From Rhineura floridana (taxonomy: Eukaryota; Chordata; Lepidosauria; Squamata; Rhineuridae), in NCBI RefSeq assembly GCF_030035675.1, contig NC_084489.1:16343001-16407000 (forward strand): a DNA stretch of 64,000 bases. The letters run 5' to 3'. Numbering within the stretch: position 1 is the first letter of the stretch; each line of letters opens with the position of its first letter. The translations under genes were made by a program, and so were the position numbers. Positions 35,402-47,981 of the stretch are shown in pieces. The notes below the pieces were generated by a model, which worked only from the letters and a program-made list of their open reading frames with translations, had not been told where the DNA came from and ran no database searches.

Positions 35402-35999
35402 GGTCAGTTTCACCTTTCCTAAGCATGACTGCACAGGAATAAATCCCACTGATCTCAAAAAGTATGCAAATGATCAAACCTGCCCTCCCCTCCTCCTCCC
35501 ATCAGCTCCCTATTGTCCCTTCCCTCCCACTCCCCTTCCAGTCCCCTCCTTCTCCCTCCCTTTCCAATCTCCTTTCCCCTCCCCCTCCTTCTGTTCCCGT
35601 CCCCCTCCTCCTTCCCTCTACTCCCCCTCCCCCTCCCCCATGGTCAGTTTTACCTATTCTAGTCATGATTGCACAGAAAACCCCACTGAACTCAGTAAGA
35701 ATGCAAACGATCAGACCTGCCTTTCCCCTCCTTCCCCTCTCCTCTCCCTTCCTTATTCCTCTCCTCTCCTCTTCCTTTTTTCACCTCCCCTGCCCACTTC
35801 AGGCCTCCCTCCCCATGACCAGTTTTACCTATCCTAAGCATGATTGCACGGGAGTAAATCCCACTGGACTCAATAAGCATGCAAATGATCAAACTTGCCC
35901 TCCCCCACCCCCTCCTGCCTGCTCCCCTCCCCATCCCCTGTGGTCAGTTTCACCTATCCTAAGCATGATTACAGAGGAGTAAATCCCACTGAACTCATC
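35402..35999 (+). repeat. Core/polypyrimidine array, second locus (4 units)
   Basis: Cores begin at 35402, 35642, about 35817 and 35942, each close to GGTCAGTTTTACCTATCCTA, AGCATGATTGCACGGGAGTA, AATCCCACTGAACTCAATAA, GCATGCAAATGATCAAACC. They are separated by nearly pure C/T spacers of 45-160 bp; a further C/T tract precedes the first core from about 35340. The proline/serine-rich open frames of up to 188 codons across it come from the C/T composition and are not genes. Units A and B of the first locus are absent here. Confidence 0.85.
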
Positions 36000-36624
36000 T
36001 GCTCAGCAACAGATATTACCTGGGTAGCAGACAGAAAAGGCACACAGGTCACCTGATCACAGTCTTCCCCACTACAGTGAGATGTGCTGTATTTCTATTT
36101 AAATTATAGTAGTTATTTCTGAATTTGCATATATATATATATATGCATTAGTATATGAATTTTATGCAAATCTCTGTCCTCTTTTTGGTGATGCAAAAGT
36201 TGATTTGAGTTTTTTCCCTTTTTAAACTGGCAAACTATTCTTTATGATGCTCACAACTGTTTCCTCAATAAATAATACTAGTCTATATTTACCCAATGGG
36301 CCACATTATGCTATATATGAGGAGCAAGGTGCATTTCCAGCTCTACAGTACCTTTGCATTATGTATCAGAATCAGGAATGAATATATGGGCATGTTCTTC
36401 ACTTTCTTTTGTTCAGAGTCTGTACTGCTTGTACAGTAACTGAACAAGCCGTAGTACATAAAATTATAAAGAACAACACCAAAAGGCTGACTTTTATAAA
36501 CAGAAATCTACAAGCAAGCTTGTAGGAATTGTGAAAAATGTCAGGCATTTTTTTGGTGACATATGTAGAATATAGCCTTGGAAACACAGACACAGTGCCA
36601 AACACATGGTGGTCCATGTGTTGG

Positions 36625-37395
36625 TTGGGGGCACTGCAGCCCAGTGGTTCTGCTCCTGCCTCCAGAGCTACTTCTAGAAAGCAGTTATGGGAAACTACTG
36701 TTCAGCATCATAGGTGTTGTCCTGTGATTTCTGCAGGGTTCCATCTTCTCCCCCATCTTATTTAACATCTATATGAAGCCACTGAGAGCTGTCATCAGGA
36801 GATTTGGAGTGAAGGTGTCATCAATATGCAGATGAAACCCAGATCAATCTCTCTGTTTGAATTGAGGGAGGCGGTTGAGATGTTAGATCACTGCTTGGAA
36901 GTGGTGATGGGCTGGATGTGTGCCAATAAATGGAGGCTGAATCCTGAAAAGACAGTGCTTGTATGTGTCCCAAGTTTTTATGCCTGTTCTGAATGAGGTT
37001 GCACTCGCCTGAAAGGAGGAGGTCCGCAGCTTGAGGGTGCTCTTTTATTCAACACTGTCACAGGAGACTCAGGTAGCCTTGGTGGCTTGGAATGCCTTTT
37101 TCCAACTACAGCTTGTTCACCAGGTATAGCCTCTTTTGGACAAAAATGATTTGCCCCCTGTACTCCATGTTCTGGTAACTTCCAGAGTGGATTATTGCAA
37201 TGCACTCTACATGTGGTGGCCTTTGAAGATGATTCAAAAACTTCAACTGGTTCAAAATGCAGTGGCCAGATCAGCAGCTGGGGTTCCATTTAGATCTCAT
37301 ATAATCCCTGCATTGGTTGCCAGTTCATTTCCGGGCCCAATTCAAGGTTCTTACGTTAGTGTTTAAAGCCCTAAATAACTTAGACCTCAAATATC
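36625..37395 (+). mobile_element. L2-type LINE fragment
   Basis: The plus strand encodes worn RT wording (GFHLLPHLI-type remnant of GSILSPMLFNIY, MKPLRAVIRRFG-like, a catalytic region with YADET-like sequence). It is followed by WWPLKMIQKLQLVQNAVARS and the LHWLPVHFRAQFKVLTLVFK block. Several frame shifts show age. A different L2 subfamily in opposite orientation abuts its right end. Confidence 0.8.
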
Positions 37396-37645
37396 CTCCT
37401 TTATTAATTATTATTATTATTAATAATTATTTATTGAATTTCTTAGTCACCCATCTGGCTGGCTATTCAGCCACTCTGGGCGATGTACAAAATAAACATA
37501 CAAATACAATAAGCATTAAAAATCTGGAAACAGGAATAATAAAATCTAGTCCACCCCAAAAGCCTGCCTGAAGAGCCAGGTCTTCACGGCCCGGCAGAAA
37601 CTCATTAAGGAGGGGGCTCTTGGGTGTTGAGATAGGTAGTTCCAC
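37395..37645 (-). mobile_element. L2-type LINE 3' end inserted in L2
   Basis: An ATT-rich tail, CACCCATCTGGCTGG, CCACTCTGGGCGATGTACAA and CCCCAAAAGCCTGCCTGAAG match the 3' end of the L2 at 8790-10156. Only the 3' UTR and the first coding bases remain. Confidence 0.8.
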
Positions 37646-38094
37646 TGCTCTCAGAAACCCTGAGGGGGGTGGCCTGGGAGAGGGAATTCTCTGTGGCAGA
37701 CTCTCTCAACACAGGACAGAAATCCAGAAAAGAACGATTGTTAGATAAAATGTATATTCTGTCCAACATACATGTGAATCCTAGAACTGAGAAATTATAA
37801 CTATGCAGAAAATTCTTTATAAGAAAGCTGAACCACAGGCCCTGCATAATGTCCATCCCTTGTTTGCCTACATATTCACAGCCAAGTTTTAGGGTATGGG
37901 CTCTGGAATGGGATAAAAGAGGGGCTTCCCAGTGGCAGTAGACATCCCCCCTGAATGTTTCTTGTGAACATTGCTACATATTCACATAGAGCCGCTTGGA
38001 GAGGCATTCTGGCAAGAACAGCAAAACAGATGGAAGAGAGAGCCAGTCTTGCTTGCTTTTCTCCCTCAACCCCCCCATACAGCCCAAAGTGAAT

Positions 38095-38600
38095 ATTGTT
38101 TATTTATTGCATCTATTAAATGCTTTCTATGAAGCATCTCAAAAGCAATTTCATAATACAACAAAAACATATATATAACAATTGAATATATACATGCAGT
38201 TAAAAAACATTACATATATAAAAACAATTTCAAACACAATACAGATACTGACTGGGATAAAAAAAACCCCTCCACTTAGAAAGCTTGTTGAAAGAGGAAA
38301 GATTCCGACAGATGACAAAAATGAAATAGAGACAGTGCCAGTCTGATATGTAATGGGGGCAGGTTGTTCCTAAGGGCAGATGCCACTACACTAAAGACCC
38401 ACTTCAGATTGTGCAGAATGGACCTCCTGATGATACCTGCAGAACACCCTCTCTTGCACAGCACAGTGTTCAGTTGGTTATATAAGAAATGTGATGACTT
38501 CATCCTGAGGGCATCAGGCAACTTTCTCTTATCATACAATTCATTGCATATGCTCTCACCCTGTGCAGGAAACACACGTGCCTTATGCCCTCCCCATCAT
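38095..38600 (-). mobile_element. L2-like LINE 3' fragment
   Basis: The minus strand encodes SILHNLKWVFSVVASALRNN, then ALSLFHFCHLSESFLFQQAF, the end of an L2-type ORF2. A 3' UTR runs to TTTATTTATTGCATCTATTA on the plus strand. Confidence 0.7.
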
Positions 38601-38904
38601 TCAGTCTTTTCTTGGTTGTAATCAAACTAGAAGGGATGCAGCACCCTCACAACTCCCAAAGGAGTTGGTACTATTCCCTTTGGGGTCTCCCCTTCTGTGA
38701 TGATCCTGAAGTCTTTAACCACAATCATCAGAGAGTGGCCAAGTTTATAGTATAGCTATATGTCCCAATGGAATTCAGTCTGAAACCCTGGTTGCAGAAG
38801 AGCAATTTTTGTATGAAAATAGGGTCCATCCATTTCTGGTGGATTCTGGATTCTGCTAATAGCATGAGACACAAGATCTCATGAGTTTTTGGATCAGTGA
38901 CTAG

Positions 38905-39270
38905 AATAAATAAAAGACTGGATGAGGGCCAATAAACTGAAGCTTTTTTTCACAAGCTAAGGCTGAATCACCAGCTACAATCCTTTTTCAGCACAGATAG
39001 GATAGCTGTAGTTGACTATGTTCTGATCCTGTTTGGCCTATGGCCAATGTATTACACGGGGGGCTGATTTTGAAGACCTCTGTTGGATCAAAATAATGTT
39101 TCACAATTGGTAACTGGGATTGAACAGTGCAAGCATACGTCACCTATGTTTAAACAACTGCACTAGTTCCCAGCCTGTTTCTGAGCACAATTAAAAGTAC
39201 TGCTTTATACCAATTCTTGGCTTGAAACCTAAGTACCTTAAGGATTGTCAGAGAATTGCTACCACTGGCA
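38905..39270 (+). mobile_element. L2-like LINE fragment, worn
   Basis: Words matching the region between the RT active site and the C-terminus can be followed: DWMRANKLKLF-like at 38915, then CCTGTTTGGCCTATGGCCAA, ATTGGTAACTGGGATTGAAC and CTAGTTCCCAGCCTGTTTCT. It has many stops and is an old relic. Confidence 0.5.
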
Positions 39271-39549
39271 CCCACTCTGACATCCTAGCGCTTCTCAGCT
39301 GACTGGGGAACAGGTAAGCATGGTGAAAAGGGAACTGGACTGCAGAAAAATGTCAATCTTTATCTAGAGCCCACCTTTCCCATTCCTGCTGTTCTGCCGA
39401 TCAGTGGGAGGGTATGTTATGGGACATATAAAATTGGCAGTGGACCAGAAGCAGCCCAGGAGGCACAGCCTGTACACTTTGGAATGAGAGATTTAAAAAG
39501 GCATGTTTTTCTTGGAGACTATACATACTGACTGGAGAACGTGCATGTT

Positions 39550-39910
39550 AACTGGAAAATGTACAAAATGTAGTTGAGATATGTTCATTCCTCAAGGTCT
39601 ACTGGGAATTATGCATATTGGCCTGAGAATATACAAAATTCATCCAAGATATGCACATTTGTCAAGGCCTATTGGGATTATGCATAATGGCCGGAGAATG
39701 TGCAAAATTTAGCCAAAATATGCACATTCCCCAAGGCTTGTTGGGGATTATGTAGAATGGCTGCAGAATGAATACAATTCAGGTGATATATGTACATTCC
39801 CCAAGACATATTGGAGATTATGTATATTGACCAGGAAATGTGCACAACTCCCTCTTCATAGAAGGTCAGTGTGCACATTCTCCATGAGATCTGGTGAATG
39901 TGCACAATGG
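39550..39910. repeat. ~70-bp tandem repeat, about 5 degenerate units
   Basis: Successive units of 69-80 bp share GGCCGGAGAATGTGCAAAAT, then AGCCAAGATATGCACATTCC, CCAAGGC and TATTGGGGATTATGCATAAT. Units start near 39550, 39621, 39690, 39760 and 39830. Differences of 15-30 percent between units show it is old. I know no family for it. Confidence 0.85.
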
Positions 39911-40059
39911 CTGGTTATTATGGACATTAACCACTGAACGTACATTCCCCTTAACATATACAATATATGCTATCTTTTAAAATAAAGATAGATAGGAAAA
40001 GAAACTAACACATATTCTAGTTAAACAGAAAGCATTAGCCATTGCTAGAGATTGCAGGA

Positions 40060-40490
40060 TCTGTAAATTTCAGTTCTCTCAGTTTCTTATTTTTCCAATC
40101 TGAAATTCAGTTGTCTGCATTTCTATAACAATATGCACTTTTAAAAAAAAGAATTCTTATGAAAATTCTTCAGCATTTTAGTGTTAATTTCTCCTAATAA
40201 ACACATTTTTGAATGCACTTTTGACTAATGTACACATTTTTGTAAGCAATTTCCAATAATGTAATGCATGTTGTTTTCAGTAATATATTCATTTTATGTA
40301 CATTTTCTCCTAATATATACATTTTTTGTAAATATTATTCAGTTGGAAAACTGCATCGTAAAATTCTGATAAGTGCAAATTTTGAAGGATGGCTGTGTTT
40401 TGGTTCTCATATTGTTTTGGAAATTGCAAATTTGATAGATTTGACTTTAAAAGTGAACTGAACTGAATTTCTCCCCCATTCCTAGCCATT
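40060..40490. repeat. AT-rich dispersed repeat, copy 2
   Basis: Reverse complement relation to 33165-33490. It ends GAATTTCTCCCCCATTCCTA (the mirrored start of copy 1) and carries many AATGCACTTTTGACTAATG and ACATTTTTGTAAGCAATTT words that look like a short internal motif repeated. Confidence 0.5.
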
Positions 40491-41879
40491 GCATCATATC
40501 TATTTACTATAAAAAGAGGGAAACTGCTTAATTTGAGCCAGTGCCTAACACAGGTGCCAGACAGAACTCATTTTTGAGCAATTTAAACTACTATTAAATA
40601 CAATGGTTTGGGAACCTATTTGGAGGGTCTTTCTTTCACCTCTGAATAAGCAAATCTAGGTTGGATAGCAGAGCTTTCATGTCAGACAGTATGACTGCAA
40701 AAAAGGCCTGCCTCAACTATTGTCATTTTAGAAATAAGCACTGTTGACCAGTACCCCCCCAATGCACAAACTTTAAAAACTCAATAGAATCAATCTAAAA
40801 ACACTTCAGTCACACAGACATGTAAATGCTTAAACTAAGGACTTTGTTGTCAGTTTGTTTCTATCATTCTAGTTAAGCCCATTCATTAAAGTCATTTTTG
40901 CCTTTTTGAAAGCCTGTTTGTGAGCAAAAGCATCAAGGTAATAAACTGCCCAGGTGGTGGCTATAAATGATAACAGTACATTATTAAGACAGATATTTTG
41001 CCCTTTATTTGAGACAAACATTTTGTGTTTGTAGAATACCCACAAATGCCTATCATGAAGTGAACTATGTGTATTTTAAATATGTATCTGCCTCACGTAA
41101 TTGCAGCCTATTGACAGAGGTGCTATTGTATGCAGTCAATTGTTCTCTGTTCCCAGGGAAAAAGCAGAGATTATTTTAGAAGGAGAAAGATAATGTGTTT
41201 GAGTAATACAGGCACATTTGAATAAGAATAACCTACTTTAGGTTGCCAGCATTTTCAGCTCATAAATTCATAAGAAATCTTACAGTCATTCCATTAAGAT
41301 AGGAATACTGAACAGAAATCCAAAAGCACTCAATTCTGTGTTAATCTCTCTGAATACCTTAACTCTTCCAGGTTGTGGCATTAAGATAGTTCAACCAACA
41401 GAGTATAATACTGCTAAGGCTTTCTTTGTTTGGTAGATTGTTTTCAATAACAATCTAAAGTAGATTCTGCAAGATGTATTTATTTCGGAAACAATCCAGC
41501 CATTACAAGCAGGAGAAACAAGGTACTGTCCTTTGCATCAGCACATCTCATGGCAAGCTGGAAACATCCCAATATAGTAAGAGAATGCCCCAGTTCTTAC
41601 TAGCAGCCTTACCAAGGAGGGTTTGGATAGACTGTCACTCAGTGGCTATCCTGGGTTCTTGCAGCCAGTGTGTGGCTACAGCTCAGAATATGTAATAGAT
41701 AGAGGATCAATTTGGCCTCTGCCATTCCTTTAGTGTAGCAAAAGTTCTTGTTCTACCCCCCTTTACAGCAGCCTGATTCTGGTCTGCATTTCTGACTCTT
41801 GGAGTAATCTACACACTCAGGCTACTTTTGGCTCATGTCATTACATAGCACAGAGGGCTACCACCATCAGTATATTGCA

Positions 41880-42093
41880 ATAAGAAAGAGCTCGAAAATA
41901 CAATAATACTGGGAAAAACAGAAGGGAGTAGAAAAAAAGGAAGGCCAAACAAGAGATGCATTGATTCCATTAAGGAAGCCACAGACCTGAATTTACAAGA
42001 TCTGAACAGGGTGGTTCATGACAGATGCTCTTGGAGGTCACTGACTCATAGGGTCGCCGTAAGTCGTAATCGACTTGAAGGCACATAACAACC
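41880..42093 (+). mobile_element. RTE/BovB LINE 3' end
   Basis: The nucleotide match to 25990-26205 is close: AGAAGGGAGTAGAAAAAAAGG, CAAACAAGAGATGCATTGAT, CATGACAGATGCTCTTGGAG and AGGGTCGCCGTAAGTCGTAA, then a CATAACAACCACCAC tail. About 215 bp of 3' end remain. Confidence 0.9.
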
Positions 42094-42974
42094 ACCACAA
42101 GCATGCTGGCCACTAAAAACTGCTTGCAGATGCTGGCAGTGTGTGTATCGGGCTCTAAGGGCTGTTTCTACATACAAGGGTCTCTATCCTTAGACTTCAA
42201 TGTGCACACAGAAAGGGCTATGTTATGGAGTTTGCAAGATTAGCCAAAGTTATTGCCAAAGTCAGAGTTCCACACCAAGCAAGTGCTATTTCATCCCTCT
42301 TGCTGCTTTACAAACACAACTCACCAGGCCACTTAATTTTCATTCCGCAGTAACTTGGTCTGCACCTACAACCCCAATCCATCCTATCAACAATCGGACA
42401 GGTGCTTTGGTCCACAGTCTGTAGTTTTGATCCTAGATTGCTCATACCCTTTCCCCAATAAGGCATGGAAACAAAACTGTTCCAGCCACCCCTTCTGTCC
42501 CCCACCTTTCACATAACCTGGCAAAAGTGAAATTGCACCCCAGAAGGTGTAGATATATGATTCCATTACATTATGAAGATATTTGTACCAGAGTAGTTAA
42601 ATGACTCATCCAACTCTAGTTTCTTCATTGGGAAAGGTGAACACAAAACAAATTGCCTGCTACAAATGGGTAAACTGAGAGGCTTCAGAAAACATTTTGA
42701 AGACAAGTGCTTTTAAATCATGTCCCAAGTCTGATTTCATCTATTTGGGAGTGGGGGTTGGAAGAAACAGATATTAATTTTATCTTGCAGCCAGAAAAGG
42801 CAGACTCCAGTGGTTTCAAACTAATCACAAGGAAAAGTTAAAGTTCAAAAATAAAATACTGATAGTGGCAGAAATGTAATTTGTACAGTGAAACTTGGCA
42901 AGAATACTGGAATTGCTCTCCTCCGTAGCGGTCTTGATGCCCCATCTCCATATACTGTAGTGAGATGTCCAGTG

Positions 42975-45900
42975 CAACCTCTGCTGCAACTTCTTGGGAT
43001 CAGTTTCAGTTGATGCGGCCTGATGACGTAGACACAGTGCTTGTGACAATGTGACCAGCAACGTGTCCTCTAGACCCTTCTCCTTCTTGGCTTATTAACG
43101 GTTGCCAAGGGGGGTTGACTGAGTGGATCCAGGGTATGGTCAACACGTCTTTGAGGGAGTGGTTCAGGCCTGAAAAAGGCAGTGATCTGACCACTCCTGA
43201 AAAAGCCCACCCCGGACGCAGTCGCAAATACCTCCTTTTTAGGGAAGGTGATCAAGAGGGTTGTGGCTCAGCAATTGCAAGTACTCTTGGATGAAACAGA
43301 TTATCTTGACCCATTCCAGTTTGGGTTCAGGTCTGGTTAAGGGACTGAATCGGCCTTGGCTTCCCTGATGGATGACTTTTATTGGGAGAAGGACAGGGGG
43401 AGTGTGACCCTGTTATTCTTACTTGATCGCCTAGTGGCTTTTGATGCTGTTGACCATGGTTCTGAGCCGACTTGGTGAGATGGGTATCGGAGACACTGTT
43501 TTACAGCAGTTACAATCCTACCTCCAGGGTTGTTTTAAGAGAATAGCACTGGGTGATTGTCTTTCAGCCCCCAGGTAGTTGTGCTGTGGGGTGCTGCAGG
43601 GTACCATCTTGTCCCCAATGCTGATTAACATCTATATGAAACCCTTGGGAGAGGTCATCAGGAGATTTGGGGTAAGGCATCAGCAGTACGCTGATGATAC
43701 CCAGCTCTGTTTCTCTGTAATATCTGACTCAGGAAAGGCGATGCAAGCCATGGACCAGTGCCTGGACTCGGTGGTGGGCTGGATAATGGCCAATAATCTG
43801 AGTCTGAATCCTAGCAAGATGGAGGTGCTATGGGTTGGTGGTTCCTGAGTTTGGATAATAATTGGTCAGTTGCCTGGTTTGGATGGGGTCGCACTCCCTC
43901 TGAAAGAGCAGGTTCGTAGTCTGGAAGTGCTCCTGGTTCCATCTTTGTACTAGAGGCCCAGGTGACCTCAGTGGCTAGGAGTGCCTTTTACCAGCTTTGG
44001 TTTATTTATTTGTTACATTTATATACCGCCCCATAGCTGAAGCTCTCTGGGCGGTTTACAGCAATTAAAAACATTAAAAACAAATATACAAATTTTAAAA
44101 CACAAAAAACAATTTAAAAACACATGCTAAAAAGCCTGGGGAAGAGGAAAGTCTTGACCTGGCACCGAAAAGATAACAGTGATGGTGCCAGGCGCACCTC
44201 ATCAAGAAGATAATTCCATGATTTGGGGGCCACCACTGAGTAGGCCCTCTCCCTTGTTGACAGACTCCCAGCTTCCCTCGGAGTAGGCACCCGGAGGAGG
44301 GCCTTGGATGTTCAGTGTAGTGTACGGGTGGGTTCATGTCAGGAGAGGCATTCCATCAGGTATTGTGGTTCTAAGCCATGTAAGGGTTTATAGGTTAAAA
44401 CCAGCACCTTGAATTGAGCTCGGAAACATACAGGCAGCCAATGCAAGTGGGCCAGAATCGGTTTTATATGTTCGAACTGTCTGGTCCCTGTTACCAATCT
44501 AGCTGCTGCATTTTGCACAAACTGCAGCTTCCGAAACATCTTCAAAGGCAGCCCCATGTAGAGCTCATTGTAGTAATCTAACTTGGAGGTTACCAGAGCA
44601 TGAACAACTGAAGCCAGGTTATCCCTGTCCAGATAGGGGCGGAGCTGGGCCACCAACCAAAGTTGGTAGAAGGCACTCCGTGCCACCGAGGCTACCTGAG
44701 CCTCAAGTAACAGAGGTGGTTCTAGGAGAACCCCCAAGCTATGAACCTGCTCCTTCAGGGGGAGTGCAACTGCATCCAGGACAGGTTGGACATCCACCAT
44801 CTGGTCAGAAGAACCACCCACTAGCAGCATCTCACTCTTGTCTGAATTGAGCCTCAGTTTATTAGCCCTCATCCAGTCCAATGTCGCAGCCAGACACTGG
44901 TTCAGCACATTGACAGCCTCACCTGAAGAAGATGAAAAGGAGAAATAGAGCTGTGTGTCATCAGCATACTGATGGCAATGCACTCCAAAGCTCCGGATGA
45001 CCGAACTCAACGGTTTCATGTAGATGTTGAACAGCATGGGGGACAGAACTGACCCCTGCAGAACCCCATACTGGAGAATCCAGGGTGCCGAGCAATGTTT
45101 CCCAAACACCACCTTCTGGAGCCGAGCCGCCAAGTAGGAGCGAAACCACCACCATGCTGTCCCTCCCACTCCCAACTCAGCCAGCCTTCCCAGAAGGATA
45201 CCATGGTCGATGGTATCGAAAGCCACTGAGAGATCAAGGAGAATCAACAGAGTCACACTCCCCCTGTCTCTCTCCCGAAAGAGGCCATCATACAGGGCGA
45301 CCAAGGCTGTTTCCGTGCCAAAACCAGGCCTGAAACCCGACTGAAATGGATCCAGATAATCGGTCTCATCCAAGAGTGTCTGGAGCTGGCCTGCCACCAC
45401 TTGCCCAGGAATGGAACATTTGCTACCGACCTACAGTTATTATGATTTTCTGGGTCTAGGGAGGATCTCTTCAGGAGTGGTCTCACTACCGCCTCTTTCA
45501 GGCAGCCAGGGACCACAGCTTCTCGCAGAGAGGCATTAATCACTTCCCTGGCCCAGCCGGCTATTCCATTCCTGCTAGCTTTTATTAGCCAAGAAGGGCA
45601 AGGATCCAGCACAGAAGTGGTTGCACGAACCTGTCCAAGCACCTTGTCAACGTCCTCAAGCTGTACCAACTGAAACTCATCCAAGAAATCGGGACAAGGC
45701 TGTGCTCTGGATACCCCACTTGATTCACCTGCTATAACACTGGAGTCTAAGTCCTGGAGGATGCTAAAGATTTTATCCTGGAAGCGCCTAGCAAATTCAT
45801 TACAGCAGGCCTGTTGGTATAACAGCTGTGGCTGTTTCTGAACTGGGATAGCCTGAGAACTGTTGTTCATGCACTGGTAACCTCCAGGCTAGATTACTGT

Positions 45901-46575
45901 AATGCACTCTATGTGGGGCTGCCCTTAAGGTTGGTCTGGAAGCTGCAGCTGGTGCAAAATGAGGCAGTGCGACTGCTCACTGGGGCAAGGCATCATCAAC
46001 ATGTCACCATACTACTGGAAGAATTGCACTGGCTACTTGTTAGCTACTGGGCCAAGTTTAAGGTTCTGGTTTTGGTGTACAAAACCCTACACAGCTTGGG
46101 ACCAGGATACCTGAAACATCATCTTACCCCTTACATATCCAGTCGATCACTTCACTCTGCTGGTGAAGGATTCCTGCAGATACCATCTTATCAGGTACGT
46201 TCCACACAACATAAGAAACGGACCTTTAGTGTTATGGCACCTCTCCTTTGGAATTCCCTCCCCTTTAATACTAGACAGGTACTAACTCTGTTATCTTTTT
46301 GGTGCCTATTGAAGACCTTCCTCTTTCAACAAGACTTTTAAATAGAGTTCTTATTCTTGTCTGTGTGCATGTTGGAATTCCTTTTAAGATATTTTAAAAT
46401 GTTTTTCCCCAAGATGTTTTTAAAGATGTTTTGTTTTAATGTTTTTAAAGATGATTTGTTTTAATATATTTCAAAGTCTGTTTTTAAGATGTTTCAGAGT
46501 GTTTTTAGTGTTTGTTTGCCACCCTGGGCTCCTTCTGGGAAGAAGGGTGGGACATACATACATACATAAATCATG
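42975..46575 (+). mobile_element. L2-type LINE, interrupted by a head-on L2 insertion
   Basis: The plus strand carries a worn pre-RT part (VSVDDVDTVLVT-like, LDPSPSW-like wording near 43010-43090). The RT follows (GVLQGTILSPMLINIYMKPL, RFGVRHQQYADDTQLCFSVI, NNLSLNPSKMEVLWVGGS). After the inverted L2 at 44003-45813 it continues with ALYVGLPLRLVWKLQLVQNE-like wording at 45900, ELHWLLVSYWAKFKVLVLVY and FSVMAPLLWNSLPFNTRQV. The 3' UTR ends ACCCTGGGCTCC and an ACAT-repeat tail at 46553-46567. Frame shifts are scattered, but the last 142 codons are open. Confidence 0.9.
44003..45813 (-). mobile_element. L2-type LINE inserted head-on in another L2
   Basis: The minus strand keeps an open frame of 353 codons spanning most of the RT and beyond (LDPFQSGFRPGFGTETALVA, LILLDLSVAFDTIDHGILLG, FGVHCHQYADDTQLYFSFSS, NKLRLNSDKSEMLLVGGSSD, KLDYYNELYMGLPLKMFRKL). 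An upstream piece has PCPDFLDEFQLVQLEDVDKV and VVRPLLKRSSLDPENHNNCR. The catalytic YADD is intact. It is the youngest-looking LINE here and the same subfamily as 13685-16885. It is truncated upstream of the RT region. Confidence 0.92.
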
Positions 46576-47646
46576 TTTATCTTTGTTCAAGAAACATGAC
46601 ATTGGCAGATCTATTTGCTTAAACAGATGTTATTTTTTAAACTGAAATGTTGGAGAAATGTGATCAAATCAAATTAACCAAAAAGTGAGGAATTTAAGAT
46701 GAGTAACACAGTTCAAAGGATTATTTATAAATATGACAGAAATCAACATCACATCACATATAATTGTCACAATAAATGGAGTTGTGTAATAAGATGAATT
46801 AAGTTATTAGAATCAGGTAAATCAGAATTTTCAGCGTTTACTTTCATCATGTAGCCTCACATGTAGCCCTTGAGTTCCAAATGATATACTGAATATTCTT
46901 GCATGCCCTTAATGTTTGTTTCATATATATTGATACGTTATCTTTCTAAACAAATTGATTCAACACACATACCATAATTAAAATGAGAAATGAATGAGAA
47001 AAGCATGAATAACCTGTGAGAAATATAAAATAAGAGCATCCCTAAACATAGAAGAGGCCAACCAAAATGCAGCTACCACACAATTAAAATTAATCCATCA
47101 TGTTAAAAATTAAGCTGTTACAAAAAGGTCTCTCTAAACAAGAATGCCCCCACATGTGAGCAGCAGCAGAAGAAAAAATGCCAGGCGTAGGGAAGAATCT
47201 TTCAGAGATTCAGCAGATCAAACTTTTGTATTTTGTTTGTAAGTTGGCCAGGGAACGGCAGCTGACACTGAAGATGCAGGGTACACATTTTAGAAATAAA
47301 TAGAATACAGTAATGGTCAGATGCAGAGTAAGGCCACATTTAAGGAGGCTACACAAATCTTTTGGTTCTGAATTTTGAAATATAAATATTGGCAGGGAAA
47401 CTGATATATTTTTAATACTAAACATGTTTATAGATAGGCACACTAACTGAGTTAAAAATGAAAAAATGCAGAGCATGGGTTAGCCACAGTCAAATCCTTT
47501 AAATGCCAGCACAAGCTGAATTCTTCTGTGTACGACAATTGGACTTAAACCAGTTTAACTTGGCTGTATCATGCCCACAGTTAACTCATTGCACTTTAGG
47601 TATCTTACAAGCAACCTCCTTCCTAGTCTTCCATTATGCTCTATCC

Positions 47647-47981
47647 CAGGGATGGGGAACCTCAGCAGCCCGCTTGGCCAAACTGGCCCTTGGGGCTCTC
47701 CCTAGGCCATATCCTTTCTGCAGCTATGCCTCTTACCAGCCTTGCTTGCACCCCGCTTGAGGGCTTTTGCCTGGCTGGAACTCTGCCCTGGAACTATAAT
47801 AATGCTTCTTGGTTGCTTGGATGGAGGACAGAGAGATGTTGAAACTAGCCTACTGTACAAAGTTAAAATTCACATTCATTGTTCTGCCCATTTTTGCCTC
47901 TGCCCGCCCCTGGCATATGGTCCCTGGAAGGTTGTCCCTACAGGAATGTGGTCCAGAGGTTAACAAGGTCCCCCATCCCTG
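47647..47981 (+). mobile_element. Nonautonomous hAT-like element (335 bp)
   Basis: The ends are inverted: CAGGGATGGGGAACCT at the left and AGGTCCCCCATCCCTG at the right. The interior has no coding frame and matches 18612-18957. The flanking 8 bp do not match, so the insertion is old or was trimmed. Confidence 0.8.

Noticed and set aside
35271-35982. Proline/serine-rich open frames of 172-188 codons
   Set aside because: They follow the C/T-rich spacers of the core array in more than one frame and cross repeat boundaries.
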